64,000 nt of DNA, taken from the NCBI GenBank assembly GCA_016716525.1, contig JADJWE010000001.1:124001-188000 (forward strand). Reading direction: 5' to 3'. This DNA comes from Candidatus Flexicrinis affinis. Its GTDB lineage: Bacteria; Chloroflexota; Anaerolineae; Aggregatilineales; Phototrophicaceae. Numbering within the stretch: position 1 is the first letter of the stretch; every line of letters starts with the position of its first letter. Both the position numbers and the translations under genes were made by a program. Shown one piece after another: positions 16,510 through 25,273 of the stretch. The notes below the pieces were generated by a model. The model worked only from the letters and a program-made list of their open reading frames with translations, did no database searches and was not told where the DNA came from.

Positions 16510-18090
16510 ATGCTCGTCTTTTACAACGGCACTATTCGGACGATGGACCCGGTGAATCCGGTCGTCGAGGCGGTCCTTGTCGGTAATGATGGGCGCATTC
16601 GCGCGGTCGGCTCGCGGGCGGAGGTCGAGGCGTCCGCCGGCGGCGCCGAGCGCGTCGATTTGCAGGGCCAAACGCTGATTCCCGGGTTCAACGACGCGCA
16701 CGTTCACGTGCAGTGGCTCGGCCTAATGCTGACCCGCATGGTGGACGCGACAATCGTCAAGGCCTCGACCATCGACGCGATCGTCGAGCTGTATCGCCAG
16801 CGCGCTGCCGAACGTGAACCCGGCGAGTGGGTGACCGGCGGCGGCTACAACGAAAACTTCCTGCCTGAAAAGCGGCATGTTACGCGGCACGACCTTGACC
16901 GTGCCAGCACGCAGCATCCCATGTCGTTGACACACACCAGCGGTCATGTCAGCGTGGCCAACAGCCTTGCGCTCCAGATCGCCGGCATCACGCGCGACAC
17001 GCCCGACCCACAGGGCGGTCATATCGTGCGCTACGACAACGGCGAGCCGACCGGCGTGCTCGAAGAAACGGCGATGACGCTGGTCATGCAGCACATCCCG
17101 GAGTTGACTGAAGCCCAGATGGCCGATGCGATCCGGGCCGCCATGGCTCACGAGCTCAGCCTCGGCATCACCAGCGCCACCGATCCGGCGGTCGATCCGT
17201 TTCACATCAAGGTGTACCGGCAGTTGGAAGCGGCGGGCAAGCTGACCGTCCGCATCAACCTGCTGGCGGAGCGGCGCAACGGGGACGTGATCTATCCGCT
17301 GCCCGAGAAGTACGTCAGCGATACGCTGCGACTCGACAGCGTGAAGTTCTTCGCCGATGGCGGCATGACCAGCGCGACGGCCGCGATCCGCGAGCCGTAT
17401 AAGGAAGTCGGCGGTCACGGCATCATGATCTACGAGACCGAGCAGTTGGCCGACTTGATGTGGGAATCGCACGAGGCGGGCTTCCATATCGCCACCCATG
17501 CCAACGGCGACATCGCGCTCGATCAGGTCATCAGCGTGTACGAGATGGTGACGGATCGTAAGCCTGTGCCTAAACTGCGGCATCGCATCGAGCACCTCGC
17601 GCTGCCCGATCCCGAGCACCTGCAGCGGCTGGCGAAGATCGGGGCGATGGCCGCGACTCAGACCGTCTTCCTCCCCGCGATGGGGCCGACCTACCGGCGT
17701 TACATGCCGGATGTCTACATCCCGCGCGCGTATGGCGTACGCGACATGCTGGACGCGGGAATAGACGTGGCGCTCAGCACCGACGCGCCGGTCGTGCCGG
17801 ACGACAACCCGTTGATCGGGCTCAAAGCGGCCGTCGATCGTAAGGATCACGCTGGCGTCCCGCTGGCGGCGAATCAGGCGATCACGATGGACGAGGCGTT
17901 GTACGCGTATACGATGGGCGGGGCGATCCTCAGCGGCGATCAAGACAATCGTGGCAGCATTACGCCGGGCAAGTGGGCCGATCTGGCGATCCTGAGCGGC
18001 GATCCGGTTACGACCCCGGTGGATGATCTGCTCAGCTTGCATGTCGAGGCCACGTATGTGGGCGGACAGTGCGTCTACAGGCGTAGTTGA
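16510..18090 (+). CDS. YtcJ-like amidohydrolase (amidohydrolase family 3)
   Basis: The 526-residue cytoplasmic protein starts behind a strong AAGGAGG site. The metal-binding HxH motif is in NDAHVHVQWLG (about residue 60). Further metal ligands are likely in THANGDIALDQV, RHRIEHLALPDPEHL and the late Asp in ALSTDAPVVPDDNP. The C-terminal ITPGKWADLAILSGDP closes the small beta-sandwich domain. YtcJ-like enzymes hydrolyse N-substituted amides or formamides. It lies 27 nt after the DppC gene, so its substrate may be the compound imported by this transporter. Confidence 0.9.
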   Translation: MLVFYNGTIRTMDPVNPVVEAVLVGNDGRIRAVGSRAEVEASAGGAERVDLQGQTLIPGFNDAHVHVQWLGLMLTRMVDATIVKASTIDAIVELYRQRAAEREPGEWVTGGGYNENFLPEKRHVTRHDLDRASTQHPMSLTHTSGHVSVANSLALQIAGITRDTPDPQGGHIVRYDNGEPTGVLEETAMTLVMQHIPELTEAQMADAIRAAMAHELSLGITSATDPAVDPFHIKVYRQLEAAGKLTVRINLLAERRNGDVIYPLPEKYVSDTLRLDSVKFFADGGMTSATAAIREPYKEVGGHGIMIYETEQLADLMWESHEAGFHIATHANGDIALDQVISVYEMVTDRKPVPKLRHRIEHLALPDPEHLQRLAKIGAMAATQTVFLPAMGPTYRRYMPDVYIPRAYGVRDMLDAGIDVALSTDAPVVPDDNPLIGLKAAVDRKDHAGVPLAANQAITMDEALYAYTMGGAILSGDQDNRGSITPGKWADLAILSGDPVTTPVDDLLSLHVEATYVGGQCVYRRS

Positions 18091-18169
18091 AGCGCGTTAT
18101 CGCTGCTGACAACCGGCCGCAGGTGACAAGCGACTAGGAGAAAACCCGCCGTACAACAGTCGTCACGGT

Positions 18170-18243
18170 CTACGTATTGGCGTTGCGAAAGCTGCTCGGA
18201 TTTCCGGTTACGAGGCAGACGGGTGTTGGTCCTACGTATTGGC
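18170..18243. repeat. Short direct repeat CTACGTATTGGC
   Basis: The 12-mer occurs at 18170-18181 and 18232-18243, 62 bp apart; the second copy holds the stop codon of the BrkB gene. The flanks are only weakly similar. It may be a trace of a local duplication or deletion and carries no recognisable function. Confidence 0.4.
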
Positions 18244-19170
18244 TGCTACTTCGGCGCCCGGTGAAACCCGGCCGGACTCGGCCACCTTGCGCAGATCTTG
18301 CGAGGCCGGAGAGTCGGGTTCGGCCAACGAACCGTACTTGCGCGAATAGACCTGTGTGAATTCCGCGCCGAGCAGGACGATCTGCGCCGAATAGTAGATC
18401 CACAAGAGGATGAGCACGAAGCTCCCGGCCGCGCCGTACGCGCTGGTGGCACCCGCCCGGCCCAAATACAGCCCGAGCGCGGTCTTGCCGATTGTAAACA
18501 GCACCGCAGTGATCAGCGCGCCAATCCACACGTCGCGCCACTGTAGCCTGATATCCGGCAGGAAGCGATAGATCATGGCGAACAAGGCGGTGATGAGGGC
18601 AAGCGGAATGAGCGTGTTGAGCACGCCGAGCAGCACCTCTGCGCCCGGAAGCTGCGATGCAATGAACGTATCGAACAAGCTGAGCAGCGTGGTGAGGATC
18701 AGCGACATCAGAAGCAGCAGGCCGATCATCAGCACCATGCCGAACGACATCAGCTTGCCGAGAATAAATCCACGTGCGCCGGACGGTATGCGTTCTTCCG
18801 GTACCCCCCACACGGTGTTGAGTGCCGCCTTGAGCTGATCGAACGCGCTCAGCGCGCCGAAGATCAGCGCGCCCAGCCCGAGGACGGTCGACAGGATGCC
18901 GCTTGTGGGCTCGCGCAAGTTGTCGATCAATCCGGCAACCAGCTCAGCCGCCTGAAGCCCGACCGTTTCAGCGACGATCGACATGATCTCGTTACGCACG
19001 AACTGCTCTCGCAGCAGAAAGCCGCCGACTGCGATCGTCAGCACCAGCAGCGGGGCCAGCGAAAACGCGATGTAGTACGCCAACGCGGCGGCCAGCCGCG
19101 GTACCTTGTCTTGATTCCACTCACGCCAAGTCTGCTTCAGCAGGTCGAAGGTCGTGCCTACAATACCCAT
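18232..19170 (-). CDS. YihY/BrkB-family membrane protein
   Basis: The 312-residue protein matches the YihY/virulence factor BrkB family: KVPRLAAALAYYIAFSLAPLLVLTIAV, LGLGALIFGALSAFDQLKAALNTVWGV and YGAAGSFVLILLWIYYSAQIVLLGAEFTQVY, with six membrane helices. The C-terminal tail is cytoplasmic and charged. The family was once annotated as RNase BN in error, and its true role is unsettled (possibly lipid or solute transport). The start at the ATG complementary to 19168-19170 avoids an Arg-rich extension; the alternative at 19206 is possible. It diverges from dps and belongs to a block of stress genes. Confidence 0.88.
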   Translation of the reverse strand: MGIVGTTFDLLKQTWREWNQDKVPRLAAALAYYIAFSLAPLLVLTIAVGGFLLREQFVRNEIMSIVAETVGLQAAELVAGLIDNLREPTSGILSTVLGLGALIFGALSAFDQLKAALNTVWGVPEERIPSGARGFILGKLMSFGMVLMIGLLLLMSLILTTLLSLFDTFIASQLPGAEVLLGVLNTLIPLALITALFAMIYRFLPDIRLQWRDVWIGALITAVLFTIGKTALGLYLGRAGATSAYGAAGSFVLILLWIYYSAQIVLLGAEFTQVYSRKYGSLAEPDSPASQDLRKVAESGRVSPGAEVAANT

Positions 19171-19438
19171 CGTTCCAGTCCGTCTCATCCGTTTTCGGTA
19201 CATCAACGTGTTTCGCGTGGGTCACACGCGCGTTGACTCTAATGTAGTACCGGTTGTAGCACACCGGCACCCGGCCGTGATGCGCGGCTCAGCCCACCAG
19301 CATATGGGTCATATGGGCCACTTCGTCCGAAAACCGCCTACTTGACCCAGCCCGTCATCGTGCTGTGTGCTCATGCGTCGCGGCCGGCCTTGCGGCATGA
19401 TGGATGGCGCTTTTCAGGTTCGAAAGGAGACGACAATC

Positions 19439-19969
19439 ATGGCTTCCCGCACAAAGAAGACGCTGCCGTCCACGGTCGCAACGATGGCCCCCGCCCTTGG
19501 ACTTGACGACAAGGCCCGCGAGGGTGTCGTCGATGTGCTGCAAGGCGTGCTTGCAGATTCACACGTGCTGTACATCAAGCTGCGCAAGTACCACTGGAAC
19601 GTGACCGGCCCCGAATTTCACGCGCTGCACCAGCTGTTCGAACAGCAGTACACCGCGCTTGCCGACTCCATTGACGAGACGGCCGAGCGTATCGTCCAGT
19701 ACGGCGTGAGTGCCATCGGCTCAATGAAGGCCTTTGTCGAGCTGTCCAGTCTGAAAGAGGATGCCACGGACGGTTTGCAGCTGAGCGCTACCACTATGGT
19801 CGAACGGATCGTCGCAGATCACGAGGCCGTTGTTCGAAAGCTGCGCGACGATATCGAGACGGTCGGCGAAGAGTATGGTGACGTCGCCGCCGAGGATTAC
19901 CTGACCGGCCTAATGCAGGCGCACCAGAAGTTCGCTTGGATGACCCGCGCCATGATCCGTGGGGCTTAG
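19439..19969 (+). CDS. dps: Dps-family DNA-binding / iron-storage ferritin
   Basis: The 176-residue product shows the Dps ferroxidase signature, LRKYHWNVTGPEFHALHQLF followed by ALADSIDETAERI, giving the inter-subunit His/Asp/Glu ligands. The N-terminal tail is Lys/Arg-rich (ASRTKKTLPS), as in Dps proteins that bind DNA directly. Dps forms dodecamers that oxidise Fe2+ with hydrogen peroxide and protect DNA. The start is fixed by GAAAGGAG 9-10 nt upstream of the ATG at 19439. It is followed by DUF1328 and YggT genes in the same direction, consistent with stress expression. Confidence 0.93.
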   Translation: MASRTKKTLPSTVATMAPALGLDDKAREGVVDVLQGVLADSHVLYIKLRKYHWNVTGPEFHALHQLFEQQYTALADSIDETAERIVQYGVSAIGSMKAFVELSSLKEDATDGLQLSATTMVERIVADHEAVVRKLRDDIETVGEEYGDVAAEDYLTGLMQAHQKFAWMTRAMIRGA

Positions 19970-20082
19970 GATTCAGACACCCAGTTGGCCTATGGCAGGT
20001 TGCATCGGCGTGCCCATGTGATACCGACGCGCATGACGTAGACTCCGAATATCAGTTGAGCCAGTCATCAGGAGGATGTCAA

Positions 20083-20250
20083 ATGTTGAATCTGGCGCTG
20101 CTCTTCCTAGTGGTAGCAATCGCGGCGGCGATCTTCGGATTTGGTGGGATCGCAGGCACGGCGGCGGGTATCGCGCAGTTCCTGTTCGTGGTCTTCGTCG
20201 TGCTGTTCTTGGCGTCGCTGGTCTTGGGACGTCGGCGCGTCACCAGCTAG
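20083..20250 (+). CDS. DUF1328 small membrane protein
   Basis: The 55-residue protein consists of two membrane helices (LNLALLFLVVAIAAAIFGF and AGIAQFLFVVFVVLFLASLVLG) with the central GGIAGTAAGIA motif of DUF1328 (YtjA-like). The strong site AGGAGG sits 8 nt before the ATG. Function is unknown; homologues are commonly stress-induced. It lies 113 nt after dps. Confidence 0.9.
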   Translation: MLNLALLFLVVAIAAAIFGFGGIAGTAAGIAQFLFVVFVVLFLASLVLGRRRVTS

Positions 20251-20271
20251 CCGCCTGACGATCGCTACAGG

Positions 20272-20308
20272 TGCAGGGGAAAGGTATCCCCCCTACCGAT
20301 CCCCTGCA
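20272..20308 (+). promoter_or_regulatory. Two-tier RNA hairpin upstream of the YggT-like gene
   Basis: TGCAGGGGA (20272-20280) pairs with TCCCCTGCA (20300-20308). Inside it GGTA (20283-20286) pairs with TACC (20294-20297) around a 7-nt loop, leaving a small 2x2 internal loop. It ends 28 nt before the YggT start codon. It could end the DUF1328 transcript or regulate translation; there is no T-tract. Confidence 0.5.
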
Positions 20309-20336
20309 TCCGCGTCCAGAAGAGGGAGAAATCCAT

Positions 20337-20768
20337 ATGAATATGGAACACCGAGAAGAAGTTGAAGTCGTTCACGACGGCGCGTACATGCACCGTCAGC
20401 AGGTCAGCGAAGTCGCGCCTAATTGGAAGACCGAGCTGGTTCGCCGTATTATCCAGCTCATCGCGTTCGCAACCGTGGTAATCGTCGTCTTGATCGGTAT
20501 CCGGTTCGTGCTGCAACTGCTGGGCGCGAATGAGGCCAACACGTTCGGGAGCTTCATCTTCCAGTTGACCAATCCGCTGGTTGCGCCGTTCCTGAGTCTT
20601 TTCCCCAACAGCGAACCCGGAGTCGGCATGACGGTCGAGTGGTCGACGTTGGTCGCCGCGCTGGTCTACCTGCTCGCGGGCGGTCTGCTGACCGCGCTGA
20701 TGCGGATCATCTTTGGCAGCAGGTTGGGCGTGCGCCGGGTGAAATCGGTCGAACGCCAGTATCGCTAA
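20337..20768 (+). CDS. YggT-family membrane protein
   Basis: The 143-residue protein has a charged N-terminal half (residues 1-38) then two YggT-type helices: IIQLIAFATVVIVVLIGIRFVLQLLGA and LVAALVYLLAGGLLTALMRIIFG, with FIFQLTNPLVAPFLSLFPNS between them. YggT proteins occur near cell-division and envelope genes; their function is not settled. The ATG at 20337 follows GAGGGAGA. A strong terminator follows. Confidence 0.82.
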   Translation: MNMEHREEVEVVHDGAYMHRQQVSEVAPNWKTELVRRIIQLIAFATVVIVVLIGIRFVLQLLGANEANTFGSFIFQLTNPLVAPFLSLFPNSEPGVGMTVEWSTLVAALVYLLAGGLLTALMRIIFGSRLGVRRVKSVERQYR

Positions 20769-20786
20769 TGCACACACGTCAATTTG

Positions 20787-20825
20787 CAGCGCCGGCGCCG
20801 GTATATGGGCCGGCGCTGCGTTATT
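20787..20825 (+). terminator. Intrinsic terminator after the YggT-like gene
   Basis: GCAGCGCCGGC (20787-20797) pairs perfectly with GCCGGCGCTGC (20810-20820), followed by GTTATTATGT. It starts 19 nt past the stop codon and closes the dps-DUF1328-YggT group. Confidence 0.75.
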
Positions 20826-20850
20826 ATGTCTGGTTGGGAGTGCGAACAAC

Positions 20851-21822
20851 GTGACCTCATCGAAGAGACGCCTCTGCGTCATTGTGAATCCAGTCTCGGG
20901 CGTCAACCGTTCGGCGCTCGAAATCATCGAGCGATTCATAGAGACCCACCGTGACCAGCTCGACGTGACGCTGTGCCACACGCGCGCCGGTGGTGACGCC
21001 ACACGGTTTGCCGCGCAAGCAGCACAGAATGGCGTGGATCTGGTCGCGGCCTACGGCGGCGACGGGACAATGATGGAGGCCGCCATCGGGCTGGTAGGCA
21101 CCGGCATCCCGCTGGTTATGCTGCCCGGCGGTACGGCCAATGTGATGGCGATCGACTTGGGCATTCCGAACGATCTGGAAGGCGCGCTGGCGCTGGCTGC
21201 GGCGCCCGATGTCCGCGTGCGGTCGGTCGACATGGGCAAGCTGGACGGCGAATACTTCTTGCTGCGCGCCGGCATCGGGTACGAAGCCGAAATGTCCGCA
21301 CAGGCGGCACGCGGCGAAAAGTCGCGCAAGGGCCGGCTCGCATACTTCGAGAACGCGCTGCGCCGCCTGCGCAACCTCCGCCAGACGACGTATATCCTCA
21401 CCGTAGACGGCGAGACGCATGTACGGCGCGGGGTGACCTGTATGATCTGCAATTCGAGCGGTGTTGGCATCCCCAACCTGCGGCTGACGTACAACAGCGA
21501 CGTCAGCGACGGGTACCTAGACGTCATCGTGATTCGCAACATGCAGCCCGGCACGATTCTCAAGACGATCTTGCACATGCTTCGCAGCATTCTGCCGGGA
21601 CCTAAACATCTGGGCCGTGTCCATGTCGATCACTGGCAGGCCAAGCATGTGACCGTGCAGATGAAGCGACGGCAGTTTGTCGCCCGGGATGGCGAGCCGC
21701 TCAAGCGCAGCAAGCGTGTGACAGCCGAAGTCGTACCGCATGCCATCAGAGTGATCGTACCGCCCGGCGTTCAAGCCGATACCGTAGCGGAGGATACCCG
21801 TGAGTCTTTGGGTCGAGATTAA
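20851..21822 (+). CDS. Diacylglycerol/sphingosine kinase-family lipid kinase (YegS/DagK type)
   Basis: The 323-residue protein has the DAGK catalytic domain with VIVNPVSGVNRSA near the N-terminus, the nucleotide-binding AAYGGDGTMMEAA (GGDGT motif near residue 70) and LPGGTANVMAIDLGIP. These enzymes phosphorylate a lipid such as diacylglycerol or undecaprenol at the inner face of the membrane using ATP. It starts with GTG at 20851 behind GGGAG. It overlaps the phosphatase gene by 23 bp, so the pair is translationally coupled; a lipid kinase coupled to a phosphatase suggests lipid-phosphate turnover. Confidence 0.9.
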   Translation: MTSSKRRLCVIVNPVSGVNRSALEIIERFIETHRDQLDVTLCHTRAGGDATRFAAQAAQNGVDLVAAYGGDGTMMEAAIGLVGTGIPLVMLPGGTANVMAIDLGIPNDLEGALALAAAPDVRVRSVDMGKLDGEYFLLRAGIGYEAEMSAQAARGEKSRKGRLAYFENALRRLRNLRQTTYILTVDGETHVRRGVTCMICNSSGVGIPNLRLTYNSDVSDGYLDVIVIRNMQPGTILKTILHMLRSILPGPKHLGRVHVDHWQAKHVTVQMKRRQFVARDGEPLKRSKRVTAEVVPHAIRVIVPPGVQADTVAEDTRESLGRD

Positions 21823-22363
21823 GCGCCTGTTCGCCCTGATTCGCACACAGGGGCTGCGCCAAATGCTGATCGCCGCCGTCGACAAGCTCGTGCGCTGGAT
21901 AACCGGACGCCCCTCGTATCGCTTCGGCTGGATCACCCCGTCGATCCTGCTCGGCGGTCAGCCCGCCAAGCGCGTGTGGCCCAGCCTGATCAACAACGGC
22001 ATCACCGCCGTGATCAACCTGCGTGACGAACATGACTATTACGCCGAGATCGGGGACCTGCCGCTGCGTTACTTGTGGCTTCCGACCATCGACAACACCC
22101 CGCCGACCGTCGACCACCTATGGGAAGGGGTACGCTTCCTCGATGACGAAATTTCGCAGGGCGGAAAAGTATATGTACACTGCTGGGAAGGCCTCGGCCG
22201 AAGCCCGACGATGGTCGCCGCGTACTTGGTCACCAAGGGCATGGCGCCCGACGAGGCATGGCGGGCCATCCGCGACGTGCGTCCGTTCATCCGGCCAACC
22301 GGGACGCAAGAGCAGCGCCTTGAGGAGTTCGCTGGGATCGTGCACGGCGAAGCCACCGCCTGA
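21800..22363 (+). CDS. Dual-specificity protein phosphatase-like enzyme
   Basis: The 187-residue product has the Cys-based phosphatase signature H-C-x5-R: VHC128WEGLGR134SPTMVAAYL, with a candidate general acid D98 in TIDNTPP. The length and TNLRDE-like VINLRDEHDY match DSP/PTP-like phosphatases. An N-terminal helix of about 35 residues may associate with the membrane. Members dephosphorylate Tyr/Ser/Thr or lipid phosphates, as in PTPMT1-like phosphatidylglycerophosphate phosphatases. It starts with GTG at 21800, with GGAGG 6 nt upstream, inside the 3' end of the lipid kinase gene. Confidence 0.87.
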   Translation: MSLWVEIKRLFALIRTQGLRQMLIAAVDKLVRWITGRPSYRFGWITPSILLGGQPAKRVWPSLINNGITAVINLRDEHDYYAEIGDLPLRYLWLPTIDNTPPTVDHLWEGVRFLDDEISQGGKVYVHCWEGLGRSPTMVAAYLVTKGMAPDEAWRAIRDVRPFIRPTGTQEQRLEEFAGIVHGEATA

Positions 22364-22407
22364 TCGAACGCATCGGGCGATGGCTTTCTGTGGGACCGCT
22401 TAGTCGA

Positions 22408-22662
22408 TTAGCGGCGCGCTTCGGCGACGTGTTCCTCGACCTGTTGGCGCACCTGATCGGCCAGCTTCTGCCCCGCGCCCACAACGCCTTCGATCTGGTC
22501 GCCCAGCACGCGCCGGAACTCGTCTCCGCGGCGCGGCGCGAGCAGCAGCGCGATCACGGCGCCAATGGTCATGCTAAACACCGTAGCGACCACGACAAGG
22601 ATGAATTGGCGCTGTTGAGCGCGAACTTCGGCTTCCCGGCTGTAATACACGCGGTCAGTCAT
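22408..22662 (-). CDS. YtxH-domain small membrane protein
   Basis: The 84-residue protein has one membrane helix (FILVVVATVFSMTIGAVIALLLAP) followed by the APRRGDEFRR motif of YtxH and a helical tail (GQKLADQVRQQVEEHVAEA) that may be coiled coil. YtxH proteins are general-stress proteins of unknown mechanism. The ATG complementary to 22660-22662 is supported by GGAGG about 8 nt upstream; a longer frame to 22740 has no such site. It converges on the phosphatase gene. Confidence 0.85.
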   Translation of the reverse strand: MTDRVYYSREAEVRAQQRQFILVVVATVFSMTIGAVIALLLAPRRGDEFRRVLGDQIEGVVGAGQKLADQVRQQVEEHVAEARR

Positions 22663-22984
22663 GACGTTTTCCTCCACTCGTATGCTTTCTGGCAATTCGT
22701 CTGGCGGATCACACTGGCGCAGAACGAGATCGATACTCATGCCGACACTATAAAGCAGCCATGGTCAGCGCGAATGTGCAGTATGGCGGTTGTCGCGGCG
22801 GGTCACGTGGACAGGTCCGAATAGGTCAAGTGGGTACCCGGATATGGCCCATCTTCTCTGTGAATCCGCGCCCGCATGCGCATATATAGAGGGAGGCCGC
22901 TATGTTATCGGATATCATGCGTAGTTCGCGGGCTGAATACGCGGCAGACGACTCTCAGTACGACACAGATTGAATTGGCATCGG
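22663..22984. other. Divergent intergenic region between YtxH and the sensor kinase
   Basis: These 322 bases hold no convincing gene. They must contain the promoters of the minus-strand ytxH-like gene and of the plus-strand phosphorelay operon. An AT-rich block CGCATATATAGAGGGAGG near 22878-22895 and the near-palindrome GGATATCATGC near 22911 are the only notable elements; I cannot assign a promoter with confidence. Confidence 0.5.
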
Positions 22985-25273
22985 ATGCGACTGGAATACT
23001 TGAAAGACCCGCACAAACTCCACCCCGTATGGCGCGTCGCGCTCAGCATTGTGCTCGTGGGTGCGGCGCTGGCGTTCTCGATTGCCTTCGAGCCTGTGAT
23101 ACGTTCTACGCCATACGCGATGTTCTTCGGTGCAGTCGCGCTGGCTGCGTGGCTCGGTGGATTGACGACCGGGCTGCTAGTCACCGTGCTTTCGGTCGTG
23201 GCCGCGGATTACTACCTGATCCCGCCGCTCGGCCGCGTGCTTTCCGCGCCGACCGATCTCGCCCACGTGGCGATCTTTGTTGGTGTGGCAATGCTCATTA
23301 GTTGGATCGATCATGCCCGCCGCCAATCGCTCCGATACATCGGCGAGGTGCGCGACGAACTACAAGCCCTTATGGACAACACGGCCGACGCGATTACGGC
23401 GCAAGATGCCACCGGCAAAGTCATCTTCGCCAACAAGGCGGCCGCTGAACTGACCGGCTATGCGTCGGTAAGCGAAATGCTGAACCAGTCCGTCTCGTCT
23501 ATTCAGCGCCGATATGAAATGTTCGATGAACGCGGCGAGCCGCTCTCGTTTTCGCAGCTTCCGCGCAATCGCGTATTTCGCGAAGGCGTCGGCGGCGCTG
23601 TCCGCTTTCGCATGCACTACGTGGATGACCACAGCGATCGATGGATCGACCTCTCGAGCGCGCCGGTGTTCGATGCCAACCATAAGCCGCGGCTCGCGGT
23701 CAACGTGTTCCGCGATATCACCGAGTCGATGCAGCAGCATTCGCGTCTTGCGCAGATTCTCGACAACCTGCCCGCACTTGTGGGCATGCTGACCCCCGAC
23801 GGAATCTTGATCGAAGCCAACCGAGTGGCGCTGCGGCTGGCGAATCTGCAGCGTGAGGACGTCCTCGGCAAACCATTCGCCGAAACGTACTGGTGGTCCT
23901 ACGACGAAGTTGTAAAGGCGCAACTTCAGGATGCCATCCGCCGCGCGCGCGAGGGCGCGCTGGTGCAGTACGACGTAAGGGTGCGGGTGGGCGAAGGGAC
24001 GTTCGCCACGATCGACTTCAGCCTATCGCCCATTCTGGACGACGCGGGCAAGGTGACGGCGCTGCTGGCCCGCGCGGTGGACATCACCGACCGGCTTCGC
24101 ATGGAGCGCGAGCGCGCAGAACTCACGGCGTTGGTGGGTCAGGAGCGCACTCGCCTCGAAACCATCCTATCGCACATTCCCGGTATCGTATGGGAGGGTA
24201 TCGGAGAACCGGACGGCAGCCAAAGAGTGCTCTACGTCAACCGGTATGCAGAGACCGTGTTGGGCTATCCTGTCGAGCGGTGGTATCAGAAGCCGTCGAT
24301 CTGGCCCGAGATCGTGGTGTCGGACGACATGCCGGACGCGATCGAACGCGCGATGGGGGTCAGCGAAGGCGGCTCCCCCAACGTGATCGAGTTTCGGCTC
24401 AAGGCGAGCGATGGCCGCATCATTCCGGTCGAGTCGTTTACCGCTGTTGTTGGGCACGACCCGCACGACGGCCGGACTCATCGGGTCGGCGTCATCATGG
24501 ATATCTCCCAACGCAAGCGCAATGAAGCCCTCCTCAAACGCTACATGGCCCGCCTGAAGTCCTCGAATGAGGAACTCCAGCAGTTCGCCTACGTGGCGTC
24601 GCACGATTTGCAGGAACCGTTGCGCATGGTGTCGAGCTACCTTCAGCTCATCGAGGCGCGCTACAGCGAACTTCTCGATCAAGACGGCAAGGAGTTCATC
24701 GACTTTGCGGTGGATGGCGCCAATCGTATGAAGCAGTTGATTCAAGACCTGCTGGTATACTCGCGCGTCGAGACCCGCCAAGGCCGCTATACCTCGGTCG
24801 ACATGAACGACATCATCCGCCAAGTGCAAAGTAATCTGGCACTGACGATTGCCGAGACAGAGACGACACTCGAGGCCGACGAACTGCCGAAGCTCGTGGC
24901 CGATCAGGGTCAGATGGTGCAGTTGGTGCAGAATCTAGTCAGCAACGCGATCAAATTCCGTTCGCAAAAGGCGCCAACCGTACGATTTACCGCAGAACGT
25001 ATACCCGGTTACTGGCAGTTCGCCATCCAGGATAACGGGATCGGAATCGAACCCAAGTATCAAGATCGGATCTTCGTGATCTTCCAACGCCTGCACGGAC
25101 ATGGTAAGTATCCGGGCACCGGAATCGGCCTAGCGATCTGCAAACGCGTAGTCGAGCGTCACGGCGGGCGAATCTGGTTCTCTTCAGAGCCCGGCGAGGG
25201 TACGACGTTCTACTTCACCATCGCAACCCATCTACAAAGTGGAGGAGAAGACGACGAATATGAGATTGCATGA
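22985..25273 (+). CDS. Membrane sensor histidine kinase (DUF4118, three PAS, HisKA, HATPase)
   Basis: The 762-residue kinase starts with three or four membrane helices resembling the DUF4118 region of KdpD (residues about 15-110). Three PAS domains follow (about 120-245, 255-375, 385-510). The HisKA helix carries phospho-acceptor H540 in YVASHDLQEPLRMV, and the ATPase domain shows NLVSNAIKF (N box), DNGIGIEPKY (G1) and GTGIGLAICKRVVERHGGRIW (G2). The sequence around the His resembles phytochrome-type kinases that pair with Rcp1-like receivers, and such a receiver follows with a 14-bp overlap. The start is ambiguous: TTG at 22970 or ATG at 22985; I prefer the ATG. The stimulus is unknown. Confidence 0.92.
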   Translation: MRLEYLKDPHKLHPVWRVALSIVLVGAALAFSIAFEPVIRSTPYAMFFGAVALAAWLGGLTTGLLVTVLSVVAADYYLIPPLGRVLSAPTDLAHVAIFVGVAMLISWIDHARRQSLRYIGEVRDELQALMDNTADAITAQDATGKVIFANKAAAELTGYASVSEMLNQSVSSIQRRYEMFDERGEPLSFSQLPRNRVFREGVGGAVRFRMHYVDDHSDRWIDLSSAPVFDANHKPRLAVNVFRDITESMQQHSRLAQILDNLPALVGMLTPDGILIEANRVALRLANLQREDVLGKPFAETYWWSYDEVVKAQLQDAIRRAREGALVQYDVRVRVGEGTFATIDFSLSPILDDAGKVTALLARAVDITDRLRMERERAELTALVGQERTRLETILSHIPGIVWEGIGEPDGSQRVLYVNRYAETVLGYPVERWYQKPSIWPEIVVSDDMPDAIERAMGVSEGGSPNVIEFRLKASDGRIIPVESFTAVVGHDPHDGRTHRVGVIMDISQRKRNEALLKRYMARLKSSNEELQQFAYVASHDLQEPLRMVSSYLQLIEARYSELLDQDGKEFIDFAVDGANRMKQLIQDLLVYSRVETRQGRYTSVDMNDIIRQVQSNLALTIAETETTLEADELPKLVADQGQMVQLVQNLVSNAIKFRSQKAPTVRFTAERIPGYWQFAIQDNGIGIEPKYQDRIFVIFQRLHGHGKYPGTGIGLAICKRVVERHGGRIWFSSEPGEGTTFYFTIATHLQSGGEDDEYEIA

